From: Planctomycetota bacterium
GTDB taxonomy: Bacteria; Planctomycetota; Planctomycetia; Planctomycetales; Planctomycetaceae
Direction of reading: 5' to 3'
Assembly (NCBI GenBank): GCA_027618475.1
Contig: JAQCEJ010000053.1
Coordinates: 1 to 35,566 of the forward strand
Length of the DNA: 35,566 nucleotides
The notes under the pieces are model-generated. The model saw nothing but the letters and a program-made list of their open reading frames with translations, made no database searches and was not told the origin of the DNA. Of this stretch, positions 25,624-34,198 are shown piece after piece (position 1 is the first letter of the stretch; each line of letters begins with the position of its first letter). The position numbers and the translations under genes were made by a program.

Positions 25624-26397
25624 TCAAGTAGCGGTGAGATCACGTGCCGCCTGTACAATCGGCTGAAACTGCTCGAATTTCAGGCTCGCCCCACCCACTA
25701 ATGCCCCATCCACGTTTGGTTGTCCCAGCAGTTCGCGCGCGTTGTCGGGTTTGACACTTCCACCGTAAAGGATACGAACCTTGTTGGCCAAATCGGGATT
25801 GTAATACATCGACAGCCAATTGCGAAGGTAAATATGCACAGATTCTGCCTGATCTGGAGTCGCTGTCAGGCCGGTCCCGATGGCCCAGACCGGTTCATAA
25901 GCGACGACAAGATGCTTTAACAACAATGCGACATCCTGACCATCGAGGGCTCCGGACATCTGTCGTTTGAGCACAATTTCGGTTTGGTTCTCTAAACGCT
26001 CCTCTTTGAGTTCACCGACGCAGAGTACAACGTCGAGTCCGGCGGCCAGAGCTGTTGTTATCTTTTTCCGGATGATTTCATCCGTTTCCCCAAGAATATG
26101 TCGCCGTTCGCTGTGGCCGAGAATCACAGCGTCGCAACCAACGTCGGTTAACATCGTCGCAGCAATTTCGCCAGTGAATGCTCCCGGGGCTTCAAAGTAA
26201 CAGTTCTGAGCCCCCAATCGCACGCTCGAATTACTTAAGATTTCGTGGATTGCCGAGAGATAGGGAAACGGAGGGCAGACCATGACCTCGACCGCCGTTG
26301 TTGAACCGACGTCCTTTGCTAACGCAGTTGCGAGACTCCGTCCCGAGGCAAGGTCCAAATTCATCTTCCAGTTACCGGCTACCAACTTGCGACGCAT
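25624..26397 (-). CDS. tpiA: Triosephosphate isomerase
   Basis: 257 residues of TIM-barrel glycolytic enzyme interconverting dihydroxyacetone phosphate and glyceraldehyde 3-phosphate. All catalytic marks are present: GNWKMN (Asn 9, Lys 11), His in ILGHSERR (about 96), Glu in AYEPVWAIGTG (about 168), the phosphate loop after it, and YGGSVKPDN. I use ATG 26397 (MRRKLVAGNWKMN), which matches the family; an in-frame GTG at 26412 would add five residues. secG follows 69 bp downstream. A strong hairpin at 26536-26563 separates it from pheA. Confidence 0.97.
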   Translation of the reverse strand: MRRKLVAGNWKMNLDLASGRSLATALAKDVGSTTAVEVMVCPPFPYLSAIHEILSNSSVRLGAQNCYFEAPGAFTGEIAATMLTDVGCDAVILGHSERRHILGETDEIIRKKITTALAAGLDVVLCVGELKEERLENQTEIVLKRQMSGALDGQDVALLLKHLVVAYEPVWAIGTGLTATPDQAESVHIYLRNWLSMYYNPDLANKVRILYGGSVKPDNARELLGQPNVDGALVGGASLKFEQFQPIVQAARDLTAT

Positions 26398-26535
26398 ACG
26401 GTGTACTTTCACTAAATATCAGATAGTTTGGAGGGCGACGGAGGGAATGGTCGACGTTTTGATTTCATAAAAACCTGCAGCCCAAAGGGTTTTGAACTGC
26501 ATGCAACAATGAGCGGGTCAGATCGGTCATCAATT

Positions 26536-26563
26536 GTGTTGATCAAGCACCCTTGATCAACAC
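26536..26563 (-). terminator. Strong hairpin after pheA
   Basis: GTGTTGATCAAG and CTTGATCAACAC form a perfect 12-bp stem around a 4-base loop (CACC on the plus strand). An outer GGTCA/TGACC pair may extend it. It lies 49 bp past the pheA stop and before tpiA. No clear U tract follows on the minus strand, so it may be a weak terminator, a processing site or a protein-binding site. Confidence 0.5.
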
Positions 26564-26611
26564 GGTCGAGGCTGACCAAATCAGTGAACCGACGTGCTGC
26601 CTCTAAGGCGT

Positions 26612-27877
26612 CTATTCAATCGGCTCACTTCGAGGATACGAGCCGAGAATCTCGAGGCGAACGGCATGGCGTTCCATTTCCGTGATCGCTTTTTTGATTT
26701 TCGCATCGCGGAAATGCCCTTCAAAATCGATGAAGAAGAGATAACCCATTTCCGTTCCCTTTAAAGGGAACGATTCGATCCACGTGAGATTTATCTTGTT
26801 TCTCTTGAAGACGCTCAGTGAGTCGGCCAAGGCTCCCGGCTTGTGAGGAATCTGAAGCAACACGGCTGTACGATCAATACCAGTTGGTTGAGCAGCTTCA
26901 TCCCCGATAACAGCAAAACGAGTGATATTGTTGGAATTGTCTTCAATACGTTCAGCGACCGTCTGAAGTCCGTATTGTACCGCTGCCTGTGTACTCGCAA
27001 TGGCTGCGGCTCCGGGTTTATCGCGTGCCAGTTGGGCTGCCGTCGAAGTGCTCGTCACTTCTCGTAGTTGTGCCTGCGGCATGTTGCGAGCCAGCCATTC
27101 TCGGCACTGGGACAAAGCCTGTGGTTTGCTGTAAACTTCCACAATTTCACCACGTGGGACACTCGCGAGCAAGTGGTGATGGATCGCGAGTTGCACTTCG
27201 CCGCAAATGCGAAGTGGAAGTCGAGTGAACATGTCGAGAGTATCTACGATGCGGCCATCGGTGCTGTTTTCGATTGGGACGACACCGAAGTTCGCATGCC
27301 CGCGATTGACCTCTTCAAACACCGTAGCGATCGTACTGACGGGAACAAGATCGGCACTGTTTCCGAATCGTTCGATAGCCGCGACATGCGAGAAACTATA
27401 TGACGGTCCCAGATAAGCCACCCGAACCGAACGAATTTTGTGGCGCGCAGAACTAAGGATTTCACGGTAGACACCGCGAATGGCGTGAAACGGCAGTGGA
27501 CCCGAATTCATCGCTTCCAATTCCTGCCACAATGCTTCGTCCTGATGAATATCGAAGACTGCATGGTGGGGATTCGGCTGCTTTTCGATAATTTTTGTGG
27601 TGAGTTCGGCTCGTCTATTCGCGAGCTTGATCAGATCCTTGTCGATCCGCTTCAATTCATCATTCACTGCCTGAGGAGAAAATTTCGACGTCGCTTTAGG
27701 AACCGACTTTTTACCGGCTTTTGAGATGGGCTTCTTCGGTGCGGATGGCTTCTTCGTTACAGCTGGTTTTTTCCGCGCGGCAGTGGACTTTCGCGCCGTC
27801 GTCGATTTTTTTACCGCCGTCGATTTTCGCGTAGCCGTGGTCTTTGACCGCTTCAATTTGACCGGTTTTTTTTTCAT
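26612..27877 (-). CDS. pheA: Chorismate mutase/prephenate dehydratase with basic H1-like tail
   Basis: 421 residues. Residues 1-67 are a Lys/Ala/Thr/Ser/Pro-rich tail with 25 Lys or Arg, like histone H1 tails. Then a chorismate mutase segment (about 68-100, [20 protein letters not shown]), the prephenate dehydratase domain ([45 protein letters not shown], with the catalytic Thr region) and an ACT domain ([16 protein letters not shown] in place of the usual ESRP phenylalanine-binding motif). It makes phenylpyruvate, the phenylalanine precursor, from chorismate. The tail is really translated: ATG 27877 has AAGGG five bases upstream. ESFP might alter feedback control by phenylalanine. Confidence 0.93.
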   Translation of the reverse strand: MKKKPVKLKRSKTTATRKSTAVKKSTTARKSTAARKKPAVTKKPSAPKKPISKAGKKSVPKATSKFSPQAVNDELKRIDKDLIKLANRRAELTTKIIEKQPNPHHAVFDIHQDEALWQELEAMNSGPLPFHAIRGVYREILSSARHKIRSVRVAYLGPSYSFSHVAAIERFGNSADLVPVSTIATVFEEVNRGHANFGVVPIENSTDGRIVDTLDMFTRLPLRICGEVQLAIHHHLLASVPRGEIVEVYSKPQALSQCREWLARNMPQAQLREVTSTSTAAQLARDKPGAAAIASTQAAVQYGLQTVAERIEDNSNNITRFAVIGDEAAQPTGIDRTAVLLQIPHKPGALADSLSVFKRNKINLTWIESFPLKGTEMGYLFFIDFEGHFRDAKIKKAITEMERHAVRLEILGSYPRSEPIE

Positions 27878-27919
27878 CGGTCCCTTTCAGGCAGGTGGGA
27901 CTCCGGTATAACTCTGTAA

Positions 27920-27940
27920 TGCAGCAAACGATATGCTGCA
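27920..27940. promoter_or_regulatory. Inverted repeat in the pheA leader
   Basis: TGCAGCA and TGCTGCA are perfect complements separated by seven bases, centred about 53 bp upstream of the pheA ATG. The 21-bp layout suits a dimeric repressor or a small leader hairpin. No Trp/Phe-rich leader peptide was convincing. Confidence 0.4.
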
Positions 27941-28368
27941 CAATGACATGTGGTTGCAGAGACGAACTTGAATAGCAACAATCTGGCAAGACATCTTACG
28001 CTTGACAGCATAAGATGATGAGTCATTTGGTTTATGTAACCTGTTGTCATCCAAGCGAATACGATTTTTTCTGATTGTCGCTCCATCGACGGAATGCGAA
28101 ACATATTGGAACTACATATCTTTTGTACTCGTCACCATTTCGGGTGTCAAGTTGCCAGAGGATCGGTCTTTCTGAATCCCAAAATGTTTCTCGTGAGCCG
28201 CAAAGAAAACGTTTCAGGCGAGTACAAACGAAGCTGGTGACTGCCGAAATGGCATTGTCGACTTTTGGTCAACGCAAATTGAAGAGCGTCAATATGGCAG
28301 CTTTTTGAGATCCTGTAACATGCGTGCGACAATTGATTTGTGTTAACTGTTTATTGTGTAACGTTTTA

Positions 28369-28381
28369 AGGAAATGTTCCT
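28369..28381. promoter_or_regulatory. Inverted repeat beside the sigma-54 promoter
   Basis: AGGAA and TTCCT are separated by ATG, a 13-bp inverted repeat ending 14 bp before the -24 element. This is closer than usual for a sigma-54 enhancer site, so if functional it is more likely a repressor or accessory site. Confidence 0.3.
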
Positions 28382-28395
28382 GATCAGCATTCACT

Positions 28396-28410
28396 TGGCA
28401 CAAACTTTGC
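28396..28410 (+). promoter_or_regulatory. Sigma-54 (-24/-12) promoter upstream of dnaK
   Basis: TGGCAC (28396-28401), five bases, then TTGC (28407-28410): an exact match to the RpoN consensus TGGCAC-N5-TTGC, with the invariant GG and GC ten bases apart. Transcription would start near 28422, followed by GGAG at 28435 and a short ATG frame at 28446, with dnaK 249 bp further. I found no other match of this quality in the window. Activation would need an AAA+ enhancer-binding protein, not encoded here. Confidence 0.72.
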
Positions 28411-28445
28411 CTTTAATCATTGTTAAATCCTTGTGGAGAACCAAA

Positions 28446-28514
28446 ATGCCTTCGAACACGGTAAATCAAAATTTGCTCGCAATTCATTACGGTTGCGATG
28501 GCAAGGGTATTTAA
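28446..28514 (+). CDS. Candidate 22-residue leader peptide ahead of dnaK
   Basis: ATG 28446 opens a 22-codon frame ending TAA, with GGAG seven bases upstream and the sigma-54 promoter's predicted start about 24 bases before it. The peptide begins MPSNTVNQNLLAIHY and ends CDGKGI. It has no membrane segment or recognised motif. The correct order and spacing of promoter, ribosome-binding site and start argue for translation, but a 22-codon frame can arise by chance. It could be a regulatory leader for the 28671 dnaK gene. Confidence 0.35.
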   Translation: MPSNTVNQNLLAIHYGCDGKGI

Positions 28515-28670
28515 TTCAATGACCTTAAACAGCCTCGAAGAATATCGCAAAGAGATTTCAATTCAAGGCACGTACGTATATCAGCATCTCGGTGGATGTG
28601 AACAAAACGATCGGACTTCGTTCACGTTCCCGAGCCGGCGATCAAAACCATTCAATTTGGAGATGAATTC

Positions 28671-30569
28671 ATGGCGTTAAAAGGAGAGAAAATCGTCGGC
28701 ATCGACTTGGGAACCACGAACTCCGTCGTATCGGTGATCGAAGGGGGAGAAGCAAAGGTCATTGCCAATCTTGAAGGGAATCGTATTACTCCGAGTGTCG
28801 TTGCGTTCACCGATAAGGGTGACATACTCGTCGGAGAACCGGCGAAACGACAGGCCGTTACCAACCCGACAAAAACCATCTACTCGATCAAGAGATTCAT
28901 GGGACGGCGTCACAGTGAGGTCGAAAACGAAGAAAAGATGGTGCCATACGACGTGATTGGCGATCCCAGCGATTACGTAAAAGTCAAGGTTGGAGAAAAA
29001 ATCTACACTCCTCCCGAGATCTCGGCGTTTATTCTGCGAAAATTAAAGGACGCTGCCGAGAGTTATCTCGGGCACAAGGTCAACAAGGCAGTCATCACTG
29101 TTCCAGCGTACTTCAACGATGCTCAACGTCAGGCGACCAAAGACGCCGGTCAGATCGCCGGCCTGGAAGTCGAACGTATCATCAACGAACCTACAGCTGC
29201 TGCTCTTGCGTATGGACTCGAAGCGAAGTCTGACGAGAAGATCGCCGTATTCGATCTCGGTGGCGGTACGTTCGATATTTCAATTCTCGAAGTCGGCGAC
29301 GAACTGATTGAAGTTCTCAGTTCTAACGGCGATGGCCACCTCGGCGGTGACGATTTCGATGAAGAACTTATCAATTACATTGCAGACAAGTTTCGCGCTG
29401 AGAATGGAATCGACCTGCGTAAAGATCCGATGGCGTTACAACGGTTAAGAGAAGCCTCGGAAAAGGCCAAAAAAGAGCTTTCGTCGTCGCAGACGACCGA
29501 TATCAACCTGCCATTTATCACGGCAGATGCTAGTGGTGCAAAACATTTGCAGATGGCAATTACACGTTCTGAATTCGAGCGGATGATCGACGCGCTCGTC
29601 GAGCGTTGCCGACAACCGGTCGTACAGGCGCTAAAGGACGCCAAGCTCGATCCGAAACAAATCGACGAAGTAGTGCTAGTGGGCGGATCGACCCGTGTTC
29701 CCAAAGTACAGGAATTCGTGAAACAGCTGTTTGGTCGGGAACCACACAAAGGGGTCAATCCCGATGAGGTGGTCTCAGTTGGTGCGGCAATTCAGGGAGG
29801 GATCATCGGAGGTGAAGTCAAAGATGTTGTATTGCTTGACGTGACGCCATTGTCCCTCGGCATCGAAACAGAAGGTGGAATCATGACGGTCCTCGTGGAG
29901 CGGAACACGACAATCCCGACCACGAAACGGGAAACCTTCTCGACCGCTGCTGACAATCAGACAGCGGTTACCGTGCGGGTCTTCCAGGGCGAACGTACGA
30001 TGGCCAACGACAACCGTCTGCTCGGGCAATTCAATCTCGAAGGAATTCAGGCTCAGCCGCGCGGTATGCCGCAAATTGAGGTCACTTTCGACATTGATGT
30101 TAACGGTATTCTCAACGTCTCGGCGAAGGATAAGTCAACCGGCAAAGAAACGTCGGTGAAAATTGAGCAATCCAGCGGGTTGTCCGAATCCGAAATTGAA
30201 AAAATGCAGAAAGATGCCGAGGCTCACGCTCAAGATGATAAACAGAAACGCGAGCTGGCAGAGGCCAAGAATTTAGCGTCTCGCATGGTTCACGAGACCG
30301 AGAAACAGCTCAACGAGCATAAAGATAAGCTCGATGAATCGTCGAAGTCAGCGATCGAGGCATCGCTCGGCAAGGTCAATACCGTATTGTTACGTGACGA
30401 TCTCGCCGCAATCAAAAGCGCAACCGAAGAGTTGGCTCAAGCGTCGCAAGCCCTGTTGCGTCATATGCAGGATGCAGGGGGCGGAGCACCGGAATCGGAC
30501 GGATCGGCTTCCGGAACCGATTCAAAGGACGACGACGTAATCGATGCTGAATTTGAAAAGAAAGATTGA
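28671..30569 (+). CDS. dnaK: Chaperone DnaK (Hsp70)
   Basis: 632 residues, full Hsp70. The ATPase domain (1-385) has GIDLGTTNS, the [20 protein letters not shown] block, [25 protein letters not shown] and [11 protein letters not shown]. The substrate-binding domain follows ([14 protein letters not shown]), then a helical lid and the acidic end [13 protein letters not shown], similar to other bacterial DnaKs. It binds exposed hydrophobic segments of unfolded proteins in an ATP cycle assisted by DnaJ and GrpE, neither of which is encoded next to it. GGAG lies eight bases before ATG 28671. The clpB gene follows 217 bp on; the two cooperate in disaggregation. Confidence 0.98.
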   Translation: MALKGEKIVGIDLGTTNSVVSVIEGGEAKVIANLEGNRITPSVVAFTDKGDILVGEPAKRQAVTNPTKTIYSIKRFMGRRHSEVENEEKMVPYDVIGDPSDYVKVKVGEKIYTPPEISAFILRKLKDAAESYLGHKVNKAVITVPAYFNDAQRQATKDAGQIAGLEVERIINEPTAAALAYGLEAKSDEKIAVFDLGGGTFDISILEVGDELIEVLSSNGDGHLGGDDFDEELINYIADKFRAENGIDLRKDPMALQRLREASEKAKKELSSSQTTDINLPFITADASGAKHLQMAITRSEFERMIDALVERCRQPVVQALKDAKLDPKQIDEVVLVGGSTRVPKVQEFVKQLFGREPHKGVNPDEVVSVGAAIQGGIIGGEVKDVVLLDVTPLSLGIETEGGIMTVLVERNTTIPTTKRETFSTAADNQTAVTVRVFQGERTMANDNRLLGQFNLEGIQAQPRGMPQIEVTFDIDVNGILNVSAKDKSTGKETSVKIEQSSGLSESEIEKMQKDAEAHAQDDKQKRELAEAKNLASRMVHETEKQLNEHKDKLDESSKSAIEASLGKVNTVLLRDDLAAIKSATEELAQASQALLRHMQDAGGGAPESDGSASGTDSKDDDVIDAEFEKKD

Positions 30570-30653
30570 GGCTAAACGCCAGCAATTGACATCCATTACG
30601 TTCCGCCCGGTCAAATTGATCTTCACTGAAGTCGCAAGGCTTCCGTGAGGTTC

Positions 30654-30667
30654 TTTTCTCGAGAAAA
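30654..30667. promoter_or_regulatory. 14-bp palindrome between dnaK and clpB
   Basis: TTTTCTCGAGAAAA is a perfect palindrome lying 120 bp before the clpB start. It may be an operator for clpB. No known heat-shock consensus is matched. Confidence 0.35.
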
Positions 30668-30786
30668 TCATTCTGCTAATTCGGGTCCGTCGCTTTCTTT
30701 GATGCGAAATACTCCGAGGCTGCGAGGAGCCTGCGCCATGCGACGAACGAAATCGATCGCGCGTTCTCTGCAACAAGGAGTTTCAC

Positions 30787-33408
30787 ATGTCATTACCCAT
30801 CGAAAAACTGACGGTTAAGGCACAGGAGGCCTTACAGAAATCGCACCGTCTGGCGGACCAGAACGGCAATCCCGAATTGCAACCGTTGCATTTGCTTAAG
30901 GCCTTGCTCGAAGAAGATCAGGGGATCGTTCGCCCGTTAATCCAGCGTATTGGTGCGAATCTGACGCAACTGCAGTCACTGGTCAACAGCGAAATTGAAA
31001 AGCTTCCTAAGGCCACCGGCCACAGCTTACAGGTTTCTCCGAATCGAGCGTTCATGCAATTGTTCGATCAGGCGCAAACAGTCGCTGACCAGATGAAGGA
31101 TGCTTTCATCTCGACCGAGCATCTGATGCTTGCCCTTACTCAGGTTGACAGTTCCGCAAAACGCCTGCTGGACATCAACGGAGTTGAAGAAGGCGATATC
31201 CTGAATGCGCTCAAAACTGTGCGAGGGGGACAACAGGTGACCGATCAGAATCCTGAAGACAAATACCAGGCCCTCGAAAAATATGGTAAGGATCTCGTCG
31301 CACTCGCCCGACAAGGAAAGATCGACCCTGTCATAGGACGTGACACCGAAATCCGCCGCGTCATTCAAGTTCTCTCGCGTCGACGTAAAAATAATCCAGT
31401 CCTCATTGGCGATGCGGGAGTCGGAAAAACAGCAATCGTCGAAGGTCTGGCTCACCGCATTGTTCTTGGCGATGTGCCACAAAACCTGAAGGAAAAGCGA
31501 GTCATCGCTCTCGATATGGGAGCATTGATTGCTGGTGCCAAATACCGCGGTGAGTTTGAAGACCGATTGAAAGCCGTGCTCAACGAAGTGCAGCAGGCGG
31601 CGGGAAAAATCATATTATTCATCGACGAACTGCACACAGTAGTTGGCGCGGGGGCGGCGGAGGGTGCTGTCGATGCGTCGAATTTGCTTAAGCCTGCGCT
31701 GGCTCGCGGTGAACTCCACTGTGTCGGAGCGACGACGTTGGACGAATATCGTAAGTACATTGAAAAAGATCCCGCGCTCGAACGCCGGTTTCAGCCGGTT
31801 TTGGTAAAAGAACCCAACGTCGAGGACACGGTTTCCATTCTCCGGGGGCTTAAAGAACGTTACGAATCACATCATGGTGTAAGGATCACCGACGATGCCA
31901 TCGTTGCCGCGGCAATGCTCTCCGACCGTTACATCAACGATCGATTTCTTCCCGATAAGGCGATCGATCTGGTCGACGAAGCAGCGAGCCGGCTGCGAAT
32001 GGAAATGGACTCGATGCCGATCGAAATTGATGAGGCGACCCGCGAACTGGCCCGTCTGCAAATAGAAGCGACGGCGCTCGGAAAAGAGAAAAACGCCGAA
32101 AGCCGAAGCCGGCTCGAAGATCTGAAACAACAAATTGCTGAGCGAGAAGAATCCGTTAATACACTTAAGGCCCGCTGGGAGGTAGAGAAAAGTTCACTTT
32201 CGAAATTGCGACCGTTGAAAGAAGAAATCGAACATCTGCGAACCATTTACGAGCAGGCGTTCAACACGGCACAGAGAACAAATATGAATGCCGATTACGA
32301 AAAGGCATATCAAGCAGAACAGCAGCTTCGCGACGCCGAACGAAGTCTTGCCGATGTTGAAAATCGTGTCGCTCAACAAGGTGATGCCGGCGGGCAGCGA
32401 TTGCTTCGCGAAGAAGTGACTTCGGACGACATTGCCAAAGTCGTCAGTGCGTGGACGAATATTCCAGTCACAAAAATGATGCAAGGCGAGCGTGAAAAGC
32501 TGCTGCAGATGGAAGATCAAATACATAAGCGAATGATCGACCAGGCTGAAGCCGTCACGGCTGTTTCTAATGCTGTGCGGCGAGCACGTTCTGGTCTGCA
32601 GGATCGTAATCGTCCCGTCGGCTCGTTCATCTTTCTCGGCCCGACTGGCGTAGGCAAAACCGAGTTGTGCAAAGCCCTTGCCGAATTCTTGTTCGACGAC
32701 GAGCGCAATATGATTCGAATCGACATGAGCGAATTTATGGAGCGGCATAGCGTCGCTCGATTAATCGGGGCTCCTCCAGGATATGTCGGTTACGATGAAG
32801 GAGGGCGATTGACAGAGGCAGTCCGCCGACAGCCATACTCGGTGATTCTGCTCGATGAAATCGAAAAGGCTCACCGCGACGTATTTAATATCTTGTTACA
32901 ACTGCTCGACGACGGGCGACTCACCGACAGTCACGGTCGAACCGTTGATTTTACGAATACCATTGTGGTGATGACTTCGAACATCGGCAGCCAGACGATT
33001 ATGGACCTCGCCGGTAAGGAAAACGAAAAGGAAATACGCAATCGAGTAACTCATGCTCTTGAACGCGAATTTCTGCCGGAGTTTCTTAACCGCATTGATG
33101 AAATCATCGTGTTTCATCCACTCGGCCAAGAAGAGATCCGCCAGATTGTTGATTTGCAGTTGAACAAGCTGGTCCAACAGCTCAAGACGAATCAGTACGA
33201 GCTAATCGTATCGGAAGCGGCCAGAGTCTTAATCGCCGAAGAAGGCTACGACCCGGTATATGGAGCAAGACCTCTTAAGCGTGTGATTCAACAGAGATTA
33301 CAAAATCAACTGGCTAGTGAAATTCTCTCAGGGCGATACACCGAGGGGTGCCAAATCAACGTGGACGTCGACAACGGAGAATTTGTCTTCCACAAATCGG
33401 CAATGTGA
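30787..33408 (+). CDS. clpB: ATP-dependent disaggregase ClpB
   Basis: 873 residues, the normal length of ClpB (Hsp104). Order: N-terminal Clp repeat domain (about 1-145), AAA-1 with Walker A GDAGVGKT (208-215), pore-loop KYRGEFEDR, a coiled-coil M domain (about 410-530) that distinguishes ClpB from ClpA/ClpC, AAA-2 with Walker A GPTGVGKT (618-625), the pore segment GYVGYDEGG and the C-terminal D2-small domain. ATG 30787 has AAGGAG seven bases upstream. It unfolds aggregated protein by threading it through a hexamer, with DnaK delivering substrate; the dnaK gene precedes it. No IGF/L ClpP loop was noticed, as expected for ClpB. Confidence 0.98.
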   Translation: MSLPIEKLTVKAQEALQKSHRLADQNGNPELQPLHLLKALLEEDQGIVRPLIQRIGANLTQLQSLVNSEIEKLPKATGHSLQVSPNRAFMQLFDQAQTVADQMKDAFISTEHLMLALTQVDSSAKRLLDINGVEEGDILNALKTVRGGQQVTDQNPEDKYQALEKYGKDLVALARQGKIDPVIGRDTEIRRVIQVLSRRRKNNPVLIGDAGVGKTAIVEGLAHRIVLGDVPQNLKEKRVIALDMGALIAGAKYRGEFEDRLKAVLNEVQQAAGKIILFIDELHTVVGAGAAEGAVDASNLLKPALARGELHCVGATTLDEYRKYIEKDPALERRFQPVLVKEPNVEDTVSILRGLKERYESHHGVRITDDAIVAAAMLSDRYINDRFLPDKAIDLVDEAASRLRMEMDSMPIEIDEATRELARLQIEATALGKEKNAESRSRLEDLKQQIAEREESVNTLKARWEVEKSSLSKLRPLKEEIEHLRTIYEQAFNTAQRTNMNADYEKAYQAEQQLRDAERSLADVENRVAQQGDAGGQRLLREEVTSDDIAKVVSAWTNIPVTKMMQGEREKLLQMEDQIHKRMIDQAEAVTAVSNAVRRARSGLQDRNRPVGSFIFLGPTGVGKTELCKALAEFLFDDERNMIRIDMSEFMERHSVARLIGAPPGYVGYDEGGRLTEAVRRQPYSVILLDEIEKAHRDVFNILLQLLDDGRLTDSHGRTVDFTNTIVVMTSNIGSQTIMDLAGKENEKEIRNRVTHALEREFLPEFLNRIDEIIVFHPLGQEEIRQIVDLQLNKLVQQLKTNQYELIVSEAARVLIAEEGYDPVYGARPLKRVIQQRLQNQLASEILSGRYTEGCQINVDVDNGEFVFHKSAM

Positions 33409-33440
33409 ATGTCAGGAACCAATAAAAGAAAATAAGTGTT

Positions 33441-33457
33441 GCGCAAGGGAATTGCGC
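33441..33457. terminator. Small hairpin between convergent genes
   Basis: GCGCAA and TTGCGC form a 6-bp stem with a GGGAA loop, between the stops of clpB (plus) and the DUF6800-like gene (minus). It could serve both, but no U tract follows, so the call is weak. Confidence 0.25.
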
Positions 33458-33482
33458 CACTCAGTTCTCAGGAGACAAAAGT

Positions 33483-33656
33483 TTATTCTGCGGCGACGTC
33501 GAGTGACGCGAACGGACTAATGCGTCGGACTTTTTCGGCAATCTGAGCGCGGGTATCCGGATCTTTGCTCGCAGCATATTTTTCGCGAAGTTTTTTGAGT
33601 TTCACCCGACGCACGCGCCGGCGTGCAATTTCACGATCTCGTTCCACGCGACCCAT
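33483..33656 (-). CDS. Small basic protein, DUF6800-like
   Basis: 57 codons from ATG 33656 to TAA at 33483. The peptide begins MGRVERDREIARRRVRRVKL, continues KKLREKYAASKDPD and ends RRISPFASLDVAAE. This matches the planctomycete DUF6800 pattern of a short, highly charged helical protein starting MGR.ER..E.ARRR. Its function is unknown; the basic helix suggests nucleic-acid or ribosome contact, but this is inference. No strong Shine-Dalgarno sequence is seen. It faces clpB tail to tail, 74 bp between stops. Confidence 0.75.
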   Translation of the reverse strand: MGRVERDREIARRRVRRVKLKKLREKYAASKDPDTRAQIAEKVRRISPFASLDVAAE

Positions 33657-34007
33657 AGTCTATCGCTGCTCCCGTTTTCCGCAAATTCATCATCAGCATG
33701 TCCTCCCCGCATGAGGAGGGATACCACCGCTGAACATTGTCAACTGACAGCTGGAATTCTAAAGAAGTCGAGTCGCACGGTCAATGATAGGCGAGTGCCC
33801 AACGTACGAATCTTCCTCGAATTTTGCTCCAGAATCGTCAACGGCGAACATTTTCCTCCTTGGAATTGTCAATTTGAGGCATGGAGGGCTTGCTCCGACA
33901 GCGAGCCCCGCTTATCTTTCAGAATTCCTGAGCTGAATTCAAGAAACGCCCCCTCCAACGTCGATTTTGACCGAGCGGGATGCAAGAATCAGTATTATTC
34001 TTCACAA
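33657..34007. other. Intergenic region before tRNA-Leu
   Basis: About 350 bp with a small hairpin TCCTC/GAGGA near 33700-33717 and no recognisable gene. It must contain the promoters of the DUF6800-like gene (leftward) and of the tRNA (rightward). Confidence 0.4.
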
Positions 34008-34092
34008 GCCCAAGTGGCGGAACTGGCAGACGCGCTAGGTTCAGGACCTAGTGACCTTAACGGTCGTGGAGGTTCGAGTCCTCTCTTGGGCA
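34008..34092 (+). tRNA. tRNA-Leu (anticodon CAG)
   Basis: 85 bases folding as a class II tRNA: acceptor GCCCAAG with CTTGGGC, D-arm, anticodon stem CTAGG/CCTAG with loop TTCAGGA giving CAG (34042-34044), a long variable arm (GACC-TTAAC-GGTC), T-arm with TTCGAGT, and discriminator A at 34092. CCA is not encoded. It reads CUG leucine codons. A tyrosine recombinase gene begins 107 bp downstream in the same direction, so the tRNA 3' end is a likely integration site. Confidence 0.96.
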
Positions 34093-34120
34093 CTGCTTAC
34101 GCTGAAACGACTTACGTTAC

Positions 34121-34137
34121 CTGCCGATGGTCGGCAG
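34121..34137 (+). terminator. Hairpin after tRNA-Leu
   Basis: CTGCCGA and TCGGCAG form a perfect 7-bp stem with a TGG loop, 29 bases past the tRNA end. The bases CACTGC (34091-34096) could pair alternatively with GCAGTG (34134-34139). There is no U tract; it may stop or shape tRNA transcripts before the integrase gene. Confidence 0.35.
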
Positions 34138-34161
34138 TGCGGCTTGAAAACCTTCGGAATC

Positions 34162-34177
34162 GGTTCCATATGGAACC
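34162..34177. promoter_or_regulatory. 16-bp palindrome upstream of the integrase
   Basis: GGTTCCATATGGAACC is perfectly self-complementary and ends 21 bp before the integrase ATG. It lies between the tRNA and the recombinase, where an operator for repression or an arm-type recombinase site would sit. Confidence 0.45.
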
Positions 34178-34198
34178 AAAACCCCAAGGAGCCGCACT

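Larger units (their letters stand above)
27878..28395. other. Divergent intergenic region, pheA side
   Basis: This region has no convincing gene. It holds the inverted repeat at 27920-27940 and, on the right, the inverted repeat AGGAA-ATG-TTCCT at 28369-28381. No CIRCE or other recognised heat-shock operator is present upstream of dnaK. Confidence 0.5.

Noticed and set aside
27874-28104. 76-codon minus-strand frame ending in an ATGA overlap with pheA
   Set aside because: Overlap looks attractive, but the residues are not protein-like, there is no ribosome-binding site, and it spans the leader inverted repeat.
28100-28670. CIRCE (HrcA) or sigma-32 heat-shock element for dnaK
   Set aside because: No TTAGCACTC-N9-GAGTGCTAA or close relative was found; only the sigma-54 element fits a consensus.
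28498-28680. 60-codon frame overlapping the dnaK start
   Set aside because: No ribosome-binding site, overlaps both the mini-ORF and dnaK, no motif.
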